NCBI GenBank assembly: GCA_003254925.1
Contig: QANZ01053213.1
Coordinates: forward strand, 62,001 to 126,000
DNA length: 64,000 nt
Direction: 5' to 3'
Origin: Chamaecrista fasciculata
Taxonomy: Eukaryota > Streptophyta > Magnoliopsida > Fabales > Fabaceae
The notes below the pieces were generated by a model. It ran no database searches, was not told the DNA's origin, and saw only the letters and a list, made by a program, of their open reading frames with translations. Of this stretch, positions 1 to 10,445 are shown piece after piece. Positions within the stretch are counted from its first letter, which is position 1. Every line of letters begins with the position of its first letter. A program made the position numbers and the translations under genes.

Positions 1-1090
1 TTTTTAATAGGCCTCCACTGAATAACAATATAACTGGCCATTTTTTGTCTTCAACCTAATATTTCTTTGGTTCTATTATCATTTGGATTTTGTAACAAGT
101 GTTTATTACACAACAATTCAAACCAAAATGCTTGATGTGACTTCAGATTCCCATTGCCAAAATTTTTTATACAAATTTCAATGTGAAAAATATATTTCCA
201 ATGATTGAAAAATGAGGTGCCCCATTTATCTCACTCTCTAAATCATTATCCAAAAAATAGTTGTAATTTTCCTTTTATATTTTGATGTTAGATTTAAAAG
301 AAAATCAATATTGATTCATGCTCAACACAATTCAGACAAATTTAATCTGGTCTATAAAATATGATATACTTTTTAATTAATTTAGTCTTTATAAAATAAA
401 AGAAAAGTTATTATTTAGTCCCTTAATTTTTACTGAGTCAACGATAAGTTTTTGAAAAATAAAAATAGATGACTATGTCTTTACTTTTTCAATTATTTAG
501 TCCTTTAGACGTTATCTGTTAATTAAAACGATGACATGAATGTTAATTGTTGAAGTGGCTCCATCACCGTAGCATCTTAATTAATAATTGAAAAATCAAA
601 TTTAAATATATATTGAAGTACCACTATTTACACTAGTTTTAAACCAATAAAAATAATGAAACTAAGACTTATTGTGATTAATCTTCTTACTTTTTGTATA
701 TCTGACGTTAACATATGACATTAACATATGCCATGTAATAGTGACACATGTATATTTAACAGTTACGTCATCGGTTTAAGTAGCATAGAAAGGCTTTATG
801 AACTAATTAGTTAAAGTTCATAATTATTCAAAAACTAAATAGTATATTTTCATTATTCAAGAACCAAATCATTGAGTGTATGAAAATTTAGTGATCAAAT
901 AATATATTTTGCTAAATAAAATTATAAAATTTAGGGTCTCTTAATTTAATTAAATAAAAGATGAAATTGATTATAATTTTAAATTTTGAAAATTAAATTT
1001 TATATTTTTCTCTTTTTGAAATTAAATAAAAATTTTTTCAATTAAATCATTAATTTATTCAATTTTTTTATATTTGTAAAATTTATTTAT
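1..1090. other. AT-rich intergenic DNA with a decayed palindromic element
   Basis: No credible gene is seen. Roughly 400-915 looks like an old inverted-repeat element. The left arm has a TTTAGTCCC motif near 415 and an ACGTTAT-type stretch near 510. The right arm has their approximate reverse complements near 760-900 (accaaatcattgagtg, gatcaaataat). It resembles the GGTCC-type palindromic elements found elsewhere in the window but is too diverged for firm ends or a target duplication. Confidence 0.4.
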
Positions 1091-1175
1091 TTTTAAGTTG
1101 ACGTGTAAAATATTAATACTTGTATTATTACGTGTGAACAAAAAGATATTTTTAAGTTGACGTGTAAAATATTAA
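1091..1175. repeat. 26-bp direct repeat abutting the LINE 5' end
   Basis: The sequence from 1091 to 1116 recurs exactly at 1150 to 1175, with 33 bp between. The second copy overlaps by two bases the first recognisable LINE codon at 1174. No matching copy is seen after the LINE poly(A) near 3360, so it is not a normal target duplication. It may be a rearrangement made during 5' truncation of the LINE. Confidence 0.75.
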
Positions 1176-3039
1176 GTTGGCTGGTTGGAAGGCAAATAGC
1201 TTGTCTATGGCTGGGAGAGTGACTTTGGCTAAGTCGGTTATCTCTTCTATTCCTTTCTATGCTATGCAGTCTACTAGGATTCCTATGAGTGTATGTATGG
1301 AGATTGAGAGACTTTAACGGAACTTCGTGTGGGGTCATGATGAAAATGTTAGAAAAGTGCATACTATAGGGTGGGAGACTCTTTGCAAAAATAAACCTCA
1401 GGGTGGTTTAGGGTTTAAGAGATTGAACCTTATGAATGATGCCTTCCTTTTGAAAGTGGGATGGAAAATTAGAACTAAGCCGGAAAATATGTGTTGTAGG
1501 GTTCTTGTTGGCAAGTATGGTAGAGGGGAAGATCTTTTGAGGTTTTGTAGTGTTAAGGGTGGTGATTCTTTGTTTTGGAGGGAGCTCTCTAAGGTGTGGG
1601 GTAAGCTTAATGATGGCCAGGTTTGGAGTATTGGGGATGGGTGTAGTACTTTCTTTTGGACTGATATTTGGGGTAGTGGGAGTAAATCCTTGATTGAAGA
1701 TGTTAATATGTCTATTCCTGTTAGTTCTCTGTGTTGTAAGGTCAGGGATATGGTTACTCCTTCTGGGGGGTGGGATCTTGGATATCTTGGGACTATCTTG
1801 GGAGATGAGGTTAGGAGATTTATTGCTGAACCTGTGCCTAGGGCTCATTTGGGGCATGATCGGGTCAGGTGGCTTGCTAAAGGGAATGGTGAATTTTCAG
1901 TTAAAAGTGCTTATGACATGATCAGCAAGAGACATCCATCTAATAATATATTTAAGATTATTTGGACTTTAAATGTTCCAGAAAGGGTCAAAATTTTTAT
2001 TTGGCAAATTGCTCACGATAGAATCCTTACCAGGGATCGGTGTAGTAGATGGTTTGGCTCTTCTGCTAACTGTGTTCATTGTCCCAATCAGGTTGAGTCA
2101 ACTCTTCATGTACTAAGGGACTGTTCTCAGGCTTCTTCACTGTGGAACAAAGTTTTAGACCCAACTCAGTTTGACATTTTTTATAATAATTTCAATTTAG
2201 CAAACTGGATTCTAATTAATTTAAACAATTCTTTTTCTTCTGTTTTTGAGTTTGATTGGAGGCATGTCTGGGTTATCTCTTGCTGGAACCTTTGGAGATG
2301 GAGGAATGATACTCTCTTCAATTCCGGCAGCAACATTCCTAGAGATCCTTGCCTTGTCGCCATTTCTGCAGTTCGTGAGTTTAATGACAGTGTTTATTTT
2401 TTGAATACAGGTATTGATAAATTTCAGAAAAATTGTGTTGAGGTTACCTGGACTAGACCGAGGGAAGGTTGGTTGAAGCTCAATACGGATGGAGCTCGGG
2501 ATCAGAATTCCGGTCATAGTGGTTGCGGGGGTTTGCTGAGAAATTCAGATGGTGCTTGGATCTTGGGGTTTTTGAAATACCTGGGAAATTGCTCTGTTTT
2601 GAAGGCTGAGTGTTGGGGTTTACTTGAGGGGATTCGCTGTGCAAGGGAAGTCGAAACTCAAGACCTGGAAATTGATTGTGATTCCTTGCTTATGGTGGAC
2701 GCCGTAAATGATCTTAAGCCTCTTGGAGCTGAAATAGATATGATTGTTAGGAGAATTCATGATTCTCTAAGAAATTTTAGGAGATGGACTTTGAAGCATA
2801 AGTGGCGAGAGTCTAATACCTGTGCCGATTTCCTTGCCAGAATGGGTTGGGATGATGGTGGCGCCGGTGAGGTTGTGCGCTACCTGCAGCCGCCGCGGGA
2901 GATGAGTCTCCTTCTTCTCCATGATGTTGCATCTATAAGGCTCCGTTTGGTAGCCATGCAATGTGTTTTACATAGTAAAAGGGCACGGATTTCAAGACTT
3001 TCATGTGTTTGGTATGGTTATTTGAGCTATGTAAAGTGA
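1174..3039 (+). pseudogene. LINE ORF2 C-terminal fragment (zf-RVT and RNase H), disrupted
   Basis: One frame runs from 1174 to the TGA at 3037-3039 and is broken only by a TAA at 1315-1317; after that break it is open for about 570 codons. Early residues match the region between RT and the zinc-binding domain (NFVWGH, then GWETLCKNKPQGGLGF). The zf-RVT-like part carries WTLNVPERVKIFIWQ, then CVHCPNQVESTLHVLRDC near 2070-2125. The RNase H part begins LKLNTDGA near 2475, continues through LKAECWGLLEGI and DSLLMVDAV, and ends with CADFLARMGW. The conserved acidic positions of a plant-type RNase H (the D of NTDGA, the E of KAE, the D of CDS) are all present. The 5' part is missing, so this is a pseudogene of a mobile element, not a host gene. 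Confidence 0.85.
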
Positions 3040-3359
3040 ATTACAATGTAAAGGGCTTTACATTACATAGGCCATTTTTCTTTACTTCACATTTCTGATG
3101 TAATCCAAGTCTACCTAGGGAATTATGGTAGAATTCCTAATTTGCCCCTCTCACTCCCATCACATCTCCTTCCCAAAATGGTGAACAGCAACGGCGGACG
3201 GCGGACGACGGCGGCGGAAGGCGGCACCGACCACCGTGGACGGCGGCGCCGACCACCGTGGACNTCGTTTGTGCCTCCTGGATGTTGGGGGTGTTTGTGT
3301 CTTTGTGTTTCTTTTTCCTTTGTGGGCTAGCCCACCGTTTGTCTACCAAAAAAAAAAAG
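1174..3359 (+). mobile_element. 5'-truncated L1-type LINE retrotransposon
   Basis: The element begins inside the region after the reverse transcriptase core, with the typical plant-LINE segment around AGRVTLAKSVISSIP, and runs through a zinc-binding region and an RNase H domain. It ends in an A-run at 3349-3359 preceded by ttgtctacc. The endonuclease and catalytic RT domains are absent. Between the stop codon and the tail lie GC-rich tandem units (about 3190-3263) and one N at 3264. No convincing target duplication is seen. It cannot move by itself. Confidence 0.85.
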
Positions 3360-3971
3360 AAAGAGGAAAAATAGTGAAAATTATTAGTTTTTTTTTTTCT
3401 GGCTAAAGATAATTATTATTACTAACTACTAAAAAAAAGATAATTTTTTGGTAAATAAAAAAAAAGATAATTATTATTACTTGAATCAATTAAATACCAT
3501 GCATGATGACGACAAAAAATAGACGGAAAAGATTCATTGTACCACGCCAACGCAATTTAAGCCACTAGAAAGATAATAGAAACAACTCTTTTTATCTTGA
3601 AGCTGACAGTTCCTGGGATTTTTTTTAAAATTTTTTCTTGGGTTATATTATTTTAAAAAGTTATGATATATTTTTTAAAGAACAAAATTTTACTAAAAAA
3701 ATTATTTTTTTAGAAAAAATCCAAAATATTTGTAGTTAATATTAATGCCTTACCAATGTAATCAACTTGTTCAACTCCTTTTCTCCACATCTATTCTATT
3801 TGATGTTTATCAATTTAAGTTGAATATTTAAATTTCTCCACATCTATTCTATTTTATTTTATTTGGCAATTTTCTGGATGTTAAATATCATTGGATGGGT
3901 TACTTTTTATTCGCATTAGAAGCACATTATTTTAAGATTTTTTAGAAATTTTAAATTGATCTTATATATTT
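3360..3971. other. AT-rich intergenic DNA
   Basis: No gene is seen. At 3432-3470 an A-rich 15-bp sequence ending gataatt occurs on both sides of an 11-bp insert (ttttggtaaat, 3446-3456). This is a weak member of the oligo(T/A) micro-insertions described under findings. Confidence 0.5.
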
Positions 3972-4510
3972 GGTCAAAGAGTCATTTTGGCCCTAAATGT
4001 ATGCCCTAATGTTCATTTTGGTCCATTATGTTTCAAAATGTTCAAATTGGTCCTAAATGTTAGTAAAATGATTCATTTTGGTCCTAAATATTGGTAAAAT
4101 GTTTCATTTTGGTCCCAAACTATTGAATTTTGTCATATTTCTCTCGTATATCATTTTAAGTTCAAATGACTTGTTAAGAGGAACTCGTAGCTCTGAATTC
4201 TTCGCATTCGAATTTTAAACGAGAGAGATATGATCAACTTTGCTTATTTAACCATGAAAAGAGCGGTCTACTTTTAGGACCGATTTGACCTCGTTTGCTG
4301 ATGACCCTAACTGAATAGAGAAAGTACTCTTTGAGAACAATACGCAACTCTAAACCCGTTAGGTTTGAATTTGAAACAAGTCATATTCAATAGTTTGAGA
4401 CCAAAATGAAACATTTTGCAAACATTTAGAACCAATTTGAACATTTTGAAACATAATGGACCAAAATGAACATTAGGACATACATTTAGGACCAAAATAA
4501 CCCTTCAACC
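3972..4510. mobile_element. Non-autonomous MULE-type palindromic element, family A copy 1
   Basis: Long terminal inverted repeats: the left arm begins ggtcaaagagtcattttgg and the right arm ends with its near complement, aaataacccttcaacc. The exact 9-bp target duplication TATATATTT lies at 3963-3971 and 4511-4519; nine bases is the Mutator-superfamily size. GGTCC-like pentamers start at 3989, 4020, 4049, 4080 and 4111 (spacing 31, 29, 31, 31). Mirror copies start at 4398, 4429, 4458 and 4489 (31, 29, 31). No transposase reading frame is present. Other copies lie at 24840-25377 and 53543-54050, with a diverged one near 47540-48072. Confidence 0.9.
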
Positions 4511-4675
4511 TATATATTTTTATAATTGGTCCTTTTTTATCACAAATTACTTAATTCGATCTAATAGGTTAAAATAAGTCAAGGAACTTGCCTTACTTAT
4601 CAAGGGGGTTAAAGAGCTGGGTGCAAGTGTTAGGAGGATGATTCGCAACAAGCCCTACAAAGACACTTCAAAGTT

Positions 4676-5226
4676 AAGTCAACAAGTGCTTTTTTCGGGG
4701 CTGTTTGGTTTGGGTTAGACACCTCGTTAAGGTCTAACTGTCCCAGGTTCAGGACCACTCAGCGGGGGGGGGGGGGGGGGGGGGGGGNGGGGGGGGGGGG
4801 GGGGGGGGTTCAATTTTTGAGTTCTACACTGGAAAAAGGACCCAGACAGGTTCGTTGTTGTTTGGCTTACGGAGCTCTTGGCCATGGACGTCATTTGAAG
4901 GCCGAGGAATGAGGCGATTCACAAGCGTAAGCAAGTCTTCCTGCAGAAAGCTATTATCATGATTATTATAACTAGAGAGGTTAATCGAATTGTATTTGAT
5001 AGTTTATCTTCTTCTTCTTGTTATGTTAGATTATGTCATGTTGTCTTCTTTTATTGCGTCATTTAGTCATGGTGGTTCGACATTTGTTTCGAGCCACACT
5101 GATGTGAGCCCCGTGCTCCCTACTCTGTAGTCTTCGTCGCCTAGGATTTCAGGCTCGCCTCTTGTTTACCGTTTTTTCAAATTATTAATCATTATAAAAA
5201 AAAAAAAAAAAAGTCAGCAAGTGCTT
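4676..5226 (+). mobile_element. LINE-like 3' fragment with 16-bp target duplication
   Basis: The insertion lies between aagtcaacaagtgctt (4676-4691) and aagtcagcaagtgctt (5211-5226), which match at 15 of 16 bases, and ends in an A-run at about 5196-5210. This is the signature of target-primed reverse transcription. A short decayed frame near 4885-5030 (RPRNEAIHKRKQVFLQKA) resembles the tail of a LINE zinc-binding domain. A poly(G) run with one N sits at 4764-4808. The LINE family is inferred from the tail and this weak frame only. Confidence 0.7.
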
Positions 5227-5950
5227 TAAAGAGAAAATACATAGAAGAATATAAAAAGAGTATCTAACCTAGTTTTTTTTTTTAACAAGAGTATCTAACC
5301 TAGTTTAGAATTTCTGAAAGGGTATCTATAGAAGAAGACCTTGAGGAGAGTCAGTCAGCGTAGGTTGATAACACGCCTGAGATACTCGAGATGAGGATCT
5401 CGAAGATCTTGGGTGTGGCTTTGTGGGTTGACCTAGCCATTGTGGAATGATAAGAAATCGCTCACGAGGCAGGTCGACTAGTCCCTCGTATATCATTCAT
5501 TCCTCCCTAGGGGCATCTCGACTCAAGCGGACGCCCATGTACGAATATATCACTAGTGATCTCCACATTAGAATGGGGTGAAGGGCAGGCTAGATGAGGC
5601 AAACGCTTAAAGTTGTGTATATCATAATCAAATCTTTCTCATTAGAAGTTTGAATACGATGAGTTTAATGCTACAAATTGTTTTTAATGGGTGTTTTCTC
5701 TTTCTAGTTGGAATTGTCAACACACGGTATCAAATCATATCTCGAAAGTAAACTGCTTCTTTCGTAATTAAAAATGCGAAATTGATCATAACTATCTCAT
5801 TTTAAGAATTCAGAGTTCTAGGTTATCTTTGATAAATCTTTTTCTTTTCATTGTCAACAAATAAAATCAAATCGTACCAAAAAAATCAAGAAATTATGTA
5901 AAATTAGTCTTAAAATTAAAAGTTACATCAAAACATAAAATCATTAAACA
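5227..5950. other. Unassigned intergenic stretch with a micro-insertion
   Basis: No host gene. A 20-bp sequence (aagagtatctaacctagttt) occurs exactly at 5256-5275 and 5287-5306, around the 11-bp insert ttttttttaac; see findings. The segment 5330-5610 has a more even base composition than its surroundings and may be an old retroelement fragment. I recognise no coding domain in it. Confidence 0.5.
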
Positions 5951-5959
5951 AAATAAAAA

Positions 5960-6348
5960 GTTCAAAGTGCACTTTTAGCCCCATAACTTTTGCTGAGGTT
6001 TCAATTTGGTCTCATAACTTTTTTTGTTGCACTTTTGGTCCCATATCTTTTGCTCAGGTTACAGAATTGGTCCCGTGTTGCACGTTTGGTCCCATATCTT
6101 TGGGTCAGATTGCAGAATTGGTCTCATACCTTATGGTCAAGTGAGATTAACGGATTGGCCAAAAAAAAAATGAGATTAACGGTGAAAATTTTTGCAAAGA
6201 TAAGGGACAAATTTTGCAACTTGACCAAAAGTGGTATAAGACCAAATCTGTAACTTGAGCAAAAGATATGAAACCAAAAGTGAAAAAAAAAATTGAGACC
6301 AAATTGAAATATGTGTATAAGTTATGAGATCAAAAGTGTACTTTGACC
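5960..6348. mobile_element. MULE-type palindromic MITE, family B copy 1
   Basis: The inverted repeats start gttcaaagtgcacttttag and end with its near complement, gtgtactttgacc. The exact 9-bp target duplication AAATAAAAA lies at 5951-5959 and 6349-6357. GGTCC-like pentamers start at 5977, 6008, 6037 and 6069 (31, 29, 32). A 17-bp insert, attggcc plus ten A, sits inside at 6154-6170 between two exact copies of tgagattaacgg. A related copy lies at 39562-39980. Confidence 0.88.
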
Positions 6349-6717
6349 AAATAAAAAGGCCAAAATCCTATTTTGGTCCCTAAGCTTCGCTCAAAGTTCC
6401 ATTTTGGTCCCTCAACTATTTTTCGTTCTGTTCTGGTCCCTCAACTTTTCAAAATGTTCCACCATTAGTCTCTCAGCATTTTCCGTCCACTTTTTTCGTT
6501 AAAAGAAAGAAAAACTAACTTTAATCACCCAAAAATTTTTTTTTTGGCATTAAGGTCATTTTATTTTATAATAGGATCAAAGTGTAAGAAAAAAAATAAA
6601 TTGTGATTTTAACCCATTTTGCCCAAAAAAAGAACACACTTCTCCTTCTTCTCTTCTTTACCGGCGTCGCTCCTCCAATCTCCACCACCATAGATCAGAC
6701 GGTTGCTAAGTTGTCGT

Positions 6718-8110
6718 TGATTAGCCCAAATATTGACATGTTATTTGGTCTTCTTTTTACGCGTTTATAATGATAATATATTGCAATTAGACCAATTAAT
6801 ATGTTAAAGGGCTGCACCAAGGTTTGGCATAATAAAGTGGATAAAATAGGTTATTTAGCGTTTATTTATTGTATTTTATAAATAAGTGTTATTTAATGGG
6901 TTTTTCAGTGTTTCAGACATTCAAACAAGGTCTAACCAAAGGGAATTATCTAGAATCAACGAGAAGATACTAAAAATCACAAGATGATCTTGTGCCATCA
7001 TGTGTGACGCCGACACAAGTGGCGGCGCAAGAAGAGACGTAGTCTAGGAGAAGATTTGGACGACCAGATTCAAGATAACGAGATATTAGCAGAATATTCG
7101 GCGAATATATTCTGTGCCGTCATATGTGCCTCCGACACAAGTGACGGCACAAGCCCAAATTGTTCCTAAACTTGCGGCCCAAGTTTATTTTCATGCCTAT
7201 AAATAGAGCTCGTCATTCCACGCTCAAATCATCCAGGGAAAGATCCCAGAAAACGCCTCAGAACCTCAACTGGAGGCAGTTTACAGTAGATTTAGAAAGG
7301 CAAAAGCCATTAATAGGTCTCCATATGGGATCTAATCAAAGTTTTGGTTATTTCCCTATGATGAGAGCCTAAACGTTCTTCATCCTAGAGGAGAATCCGA
7401 ATGAAGCCTGAGTTCAACGTTCGTCGATGTCCAGGGAGTTTTATTATTATTGTTGTTGTGTTTAGTCTTAGATAATAGTCATTAGATCGTTTTAATTTTT
7501 CCATAAACAATATTAGTTGTGTTTGTCTTGGATCATTTGACCATTACTTTTATGATTAATAAAGTTTACTCTTTTGCACATGCAGTTGAATTGCAGTCGT
7601 TTGACAGAGTGATCTATCTATATATTGTTTCTATTATCGCCATTGCTTAAGGATTGTTATGTTTAATTATAAATCGTTACTTGTTTGAGTCGTTTATGAT
7701 TATCATGATTGATCCATATTTCGTGTTTGTGAGATATAATATTGGTTGTGGTTTTGCTTTATATAATTATAATAATAACTTCTTAAGTATCTTTATTGGG
7801 CTGTGATGGTAGACTTTGTGATTATATTCAACATTCTCATCTCTTCATCTTACTTCTTTTATCTTTTCTTTATTTTCTTTAAGTTCTTTATTATTTTCTT
7901 TATTACTTTCTTGTTTTCATCATAATAATATAACTAACCCACAAAACATTATACCTGAATTTGTAATTATTTACGCAATTAATTGTTATTCTCATCCAAG
8001 AAGTTCCTTAGAGATCCGACCTTGGGTTATGCACTATATTATATATAAATATAATATTCCGGTATAACTTGAGTATTAATTTGGCGGCACTAACGACAAG
8101 TGTCTGATCA
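6718..8110 (+). repeat. 5' long terminal repeat
   Basis: It starts TGATTAGCCC and ends CTGATCA, so it has TG...CA ends. It is nearly identical to 12396-13796, including the shared gcctataaatagagctc segment near 7195, a likely TATA box for element transcription. Comparing the two starts (TGATTAG and TTATCAG) suggests an ancestral TGATCAG, with one mutation in each copy. Confidence 0.9.
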
Positions 8111-8114
8111 AATT

Positions 8115-8132
8115 TGGCGCCGTTGCCGGGGA
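8115..8132 (+). other. Primer-binding site, tRNA-Asp type
   Basis: TGGCGCCGTTGCCGGGGA lies four bases after the LTR end at 8110. It is the reverse complement of the 3' end of plant tRNA-Asp(GUC) as I remember that tRNA. This primer is typical of Athila-lineage retrotransposons. Confidence 0.85.
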
Positions 8133-8840
8133 ACTCTCTTGTGAGTGTAACGGTTTATTGTGTAAATTCTTTAAATTTGGGCTTTGCATTCATATAGTTG
8201 CATATTAAAAACTGCATTAGATGTAGGATCATAGTAGGATTGCATCTACATTGTGTTTTTTTTTTCTTTTATTTATTATTTTCATTTTTTATTAATTATA
8301 TAAAAAAATAACTTTCAAAAAATTTAAAATTTTAAACCTTGATTCTAGCAAGATTCACTTTCAATTTGAAATTTGAATTGATTGAATATCTTTTCAATTT
8401 GATTTTTGATTGGATCTTTTGGATTAAGTTTTTTAAATTTAAAGTATTTTCTTATTTTTGATAATAAAATGAAAATAAAAATCTTTTTAAAATTTCAAAT
8501 CTTGATTCTTTTAAGATTCTTTTAATTTGATTTTTGATTTGATTTTTCTATTTGATTTCTTTTCAATTTGATTTTTGATTGAATCTTCTAGAATAGATTT
8601 ATTTTTAAAATATCTTCAAAATTTTTTTTTAAAGTTTAAAATTTAATCTTTAAATTTTAAATTTTAAATTTTACAAAAATAAACAAATAAATAAATAGAT
8701 ATTTTCGAAAATTTTAAATTTTAAATTTAAAAGTTTTATTTAAGGTTTTAAATTTTAAATTAATAAAATAATAATTATTTATTCCAAGTTGTTAATTAAA
8801 ATTCTTTTCTTTTTAGGTGGTTGAGAAATAATTTTTTTAG

Positions 8841-10382
8841 ATGTCTAGACAAAATTTTTCTCCCTATGAATATTATAATAATAATAATAATTCTTCTCCT
8901 TATTCTTATAATTATAATTCATATAATTCTTTCGATTCTTATAATTACAATTATAATTATAATTATGATCCTTCTTCTTATTATACTAATTTTTCTAATT
9001 ATTATTCTCCTAGTTATTATTCTCTCATGTCCAACGGTTACCCAAATCAATATGAAGGCTATGGATCGATCCAAGAGTCTAATCAATCAACAAGAGACCC
9101 CCTACTTCAAGAATTGGCCGAGTTTTATAAATCGGAGGCTCACAAATTGGGGGAGTCTATCAAGCAAATGGTAAAGGAGATCAAGCATCATGGAAGTAAC
9201 CAATATCAAAACAGTGATAGCCATCAACGAGATGATCAACAAGTCAAGGATGGCGAGACATCACGCGACTTCATGCTACCTCCTAAGCAAGTCATGAAAT
9301 CAAGTCATTCTCAACTTGAGAGGTTAGAGGAGCAACATCTACAAGATTTCATTTTAGAACCTGCACAAGTTTTGAGCGAGCAACAAAATGCGGTTCATGA
9401 GCCATCAATTGAGGAGGACAGTGAAGATGAGGATGAAATTATTGTTATTGATGATGTACCATCACGTGAGGAAGATAGCAACGATGAGGGTAACACTAAG
9501 TCTATTGATGATAATTTCTCTGTTACTTGTTCTTCTTTTTCTTGTGATAATGTAGGTCCGCAATGTAACGAGGAAGATCATGCGATGCAAGACAAGACTA
9601 ACACATCTAATATTCTTGCATGCAATGACTCTTTTACTCCCTTATCTGACCTCCTGGCTCACTGTGAGTGTGACGATGACTTAGACTATCAAGAAATCAT
9701 TTGATGGGTCATTCATGGCGAGGTGATTAACGCATACAACAAATTATTAGAAGATGAGCAATCTCTTGAGGAAAACCTAGAAGGAGACGAAGAATTAGCC
9801 AATGAAAGTTTCAAAGATGGAGGTAACACGGCTTTGATTGATCATTCTATTTCTGTTACCCCTCTTTCCTTTTCTTGTGATGAAATAGGTAAGCAATGTA
9901 GTGAGGAAGTTGGAACTAAATTGGAAGACCTCAACCTTCATGACTATGATAAATCTCTCCTCTCTACCCAATTACCTGACATAGATAGCCCTTGCAAATG
10001 CAATGGTGGGCCCTGTGAATATGGTCAAGAAATCGATGATTGGCCCACCATGGATCAAAACACCTTGGAAGCAGCTGAAGTTTCTAAGAACAAGGTGTTA
10101 GAAGAAGAATTAGAAGAAAAATCCGAGAACCCACCTTCGCAAGGAATTTGCGAACAACTTGAAATAGAGAAGCCTCATCTCGCTCATATTGATTTTATTA
10201 TTCCTGACCCTATTTCCACATCACCTTCTATTTATGATTATATTTCTTTATGTGGTATAGGTGCAAAGGAAACTATTAAAGAGGAGCACGCTGACCAGAG
10301 GGAGGGGAACTTCATACATTCCCTCGAGCGCCGACGCCTCCTGCCCCTCTGGATTTTCAAAGAGAACTTGAAGCCGGATTAA
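8841..10382 (+). pseudogene. Retrotransposon ORF of unknown function with Asn/Tyr-rich N-terminus, one in-frame stop
   Basis: One frame of 513 sense codons starts at ATG 8841 and ends at TAA 10380-10382; a single TGA at 9702-9704 splits it into 287 and about 225 codons. Residues 9 to about 60 are dominated by Asn, Tyr and Ser in low-complexity runs. A helical, charged stretch follows (LLQELAEFYKSEAHKLGESI). Then come two acidic Asp/Glu-rich blocks, each followed by a similar Ser/Phe/Cys segment (SVTCSSFSCDNVGPQC in the first half, SVTPLSFSCDEIGKQC in the second), which points to an internal duplication. I see no CCHC zinc knuckle and no enzyme motif. It may be a derived gag-like protein or a novel accessory ORF. 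Confidence 0.7.
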
Positions 10383-10445
10383 GCTTCAAGTTGTTTCTTC
10401 TTCCCACTTATCTCTTATTCATTAATTTCAATTTTATTTGCGAGA

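Noticed and set aside
1408..1857. 149-codon minus-strand frame opposite the LINE
   Set aside because: It is a shadow of the LINE ORF2 frame; composition follows the sense codons and no domain is visible.
4764..4808. Poly(G) run as a structural signal such as a quadruplex
   Set aside because: It contains an N and lies in a retroelement fragment; a sequencing or joining artefact is more likely.
8821..9174. 117-codon frame overlapping the retroelement ORF
   Set aside because: Ile-rich low-complexity product in another frame of the Asn/Tyr codons; it does not continue, while the 8841 frame runs on for 513 codons.
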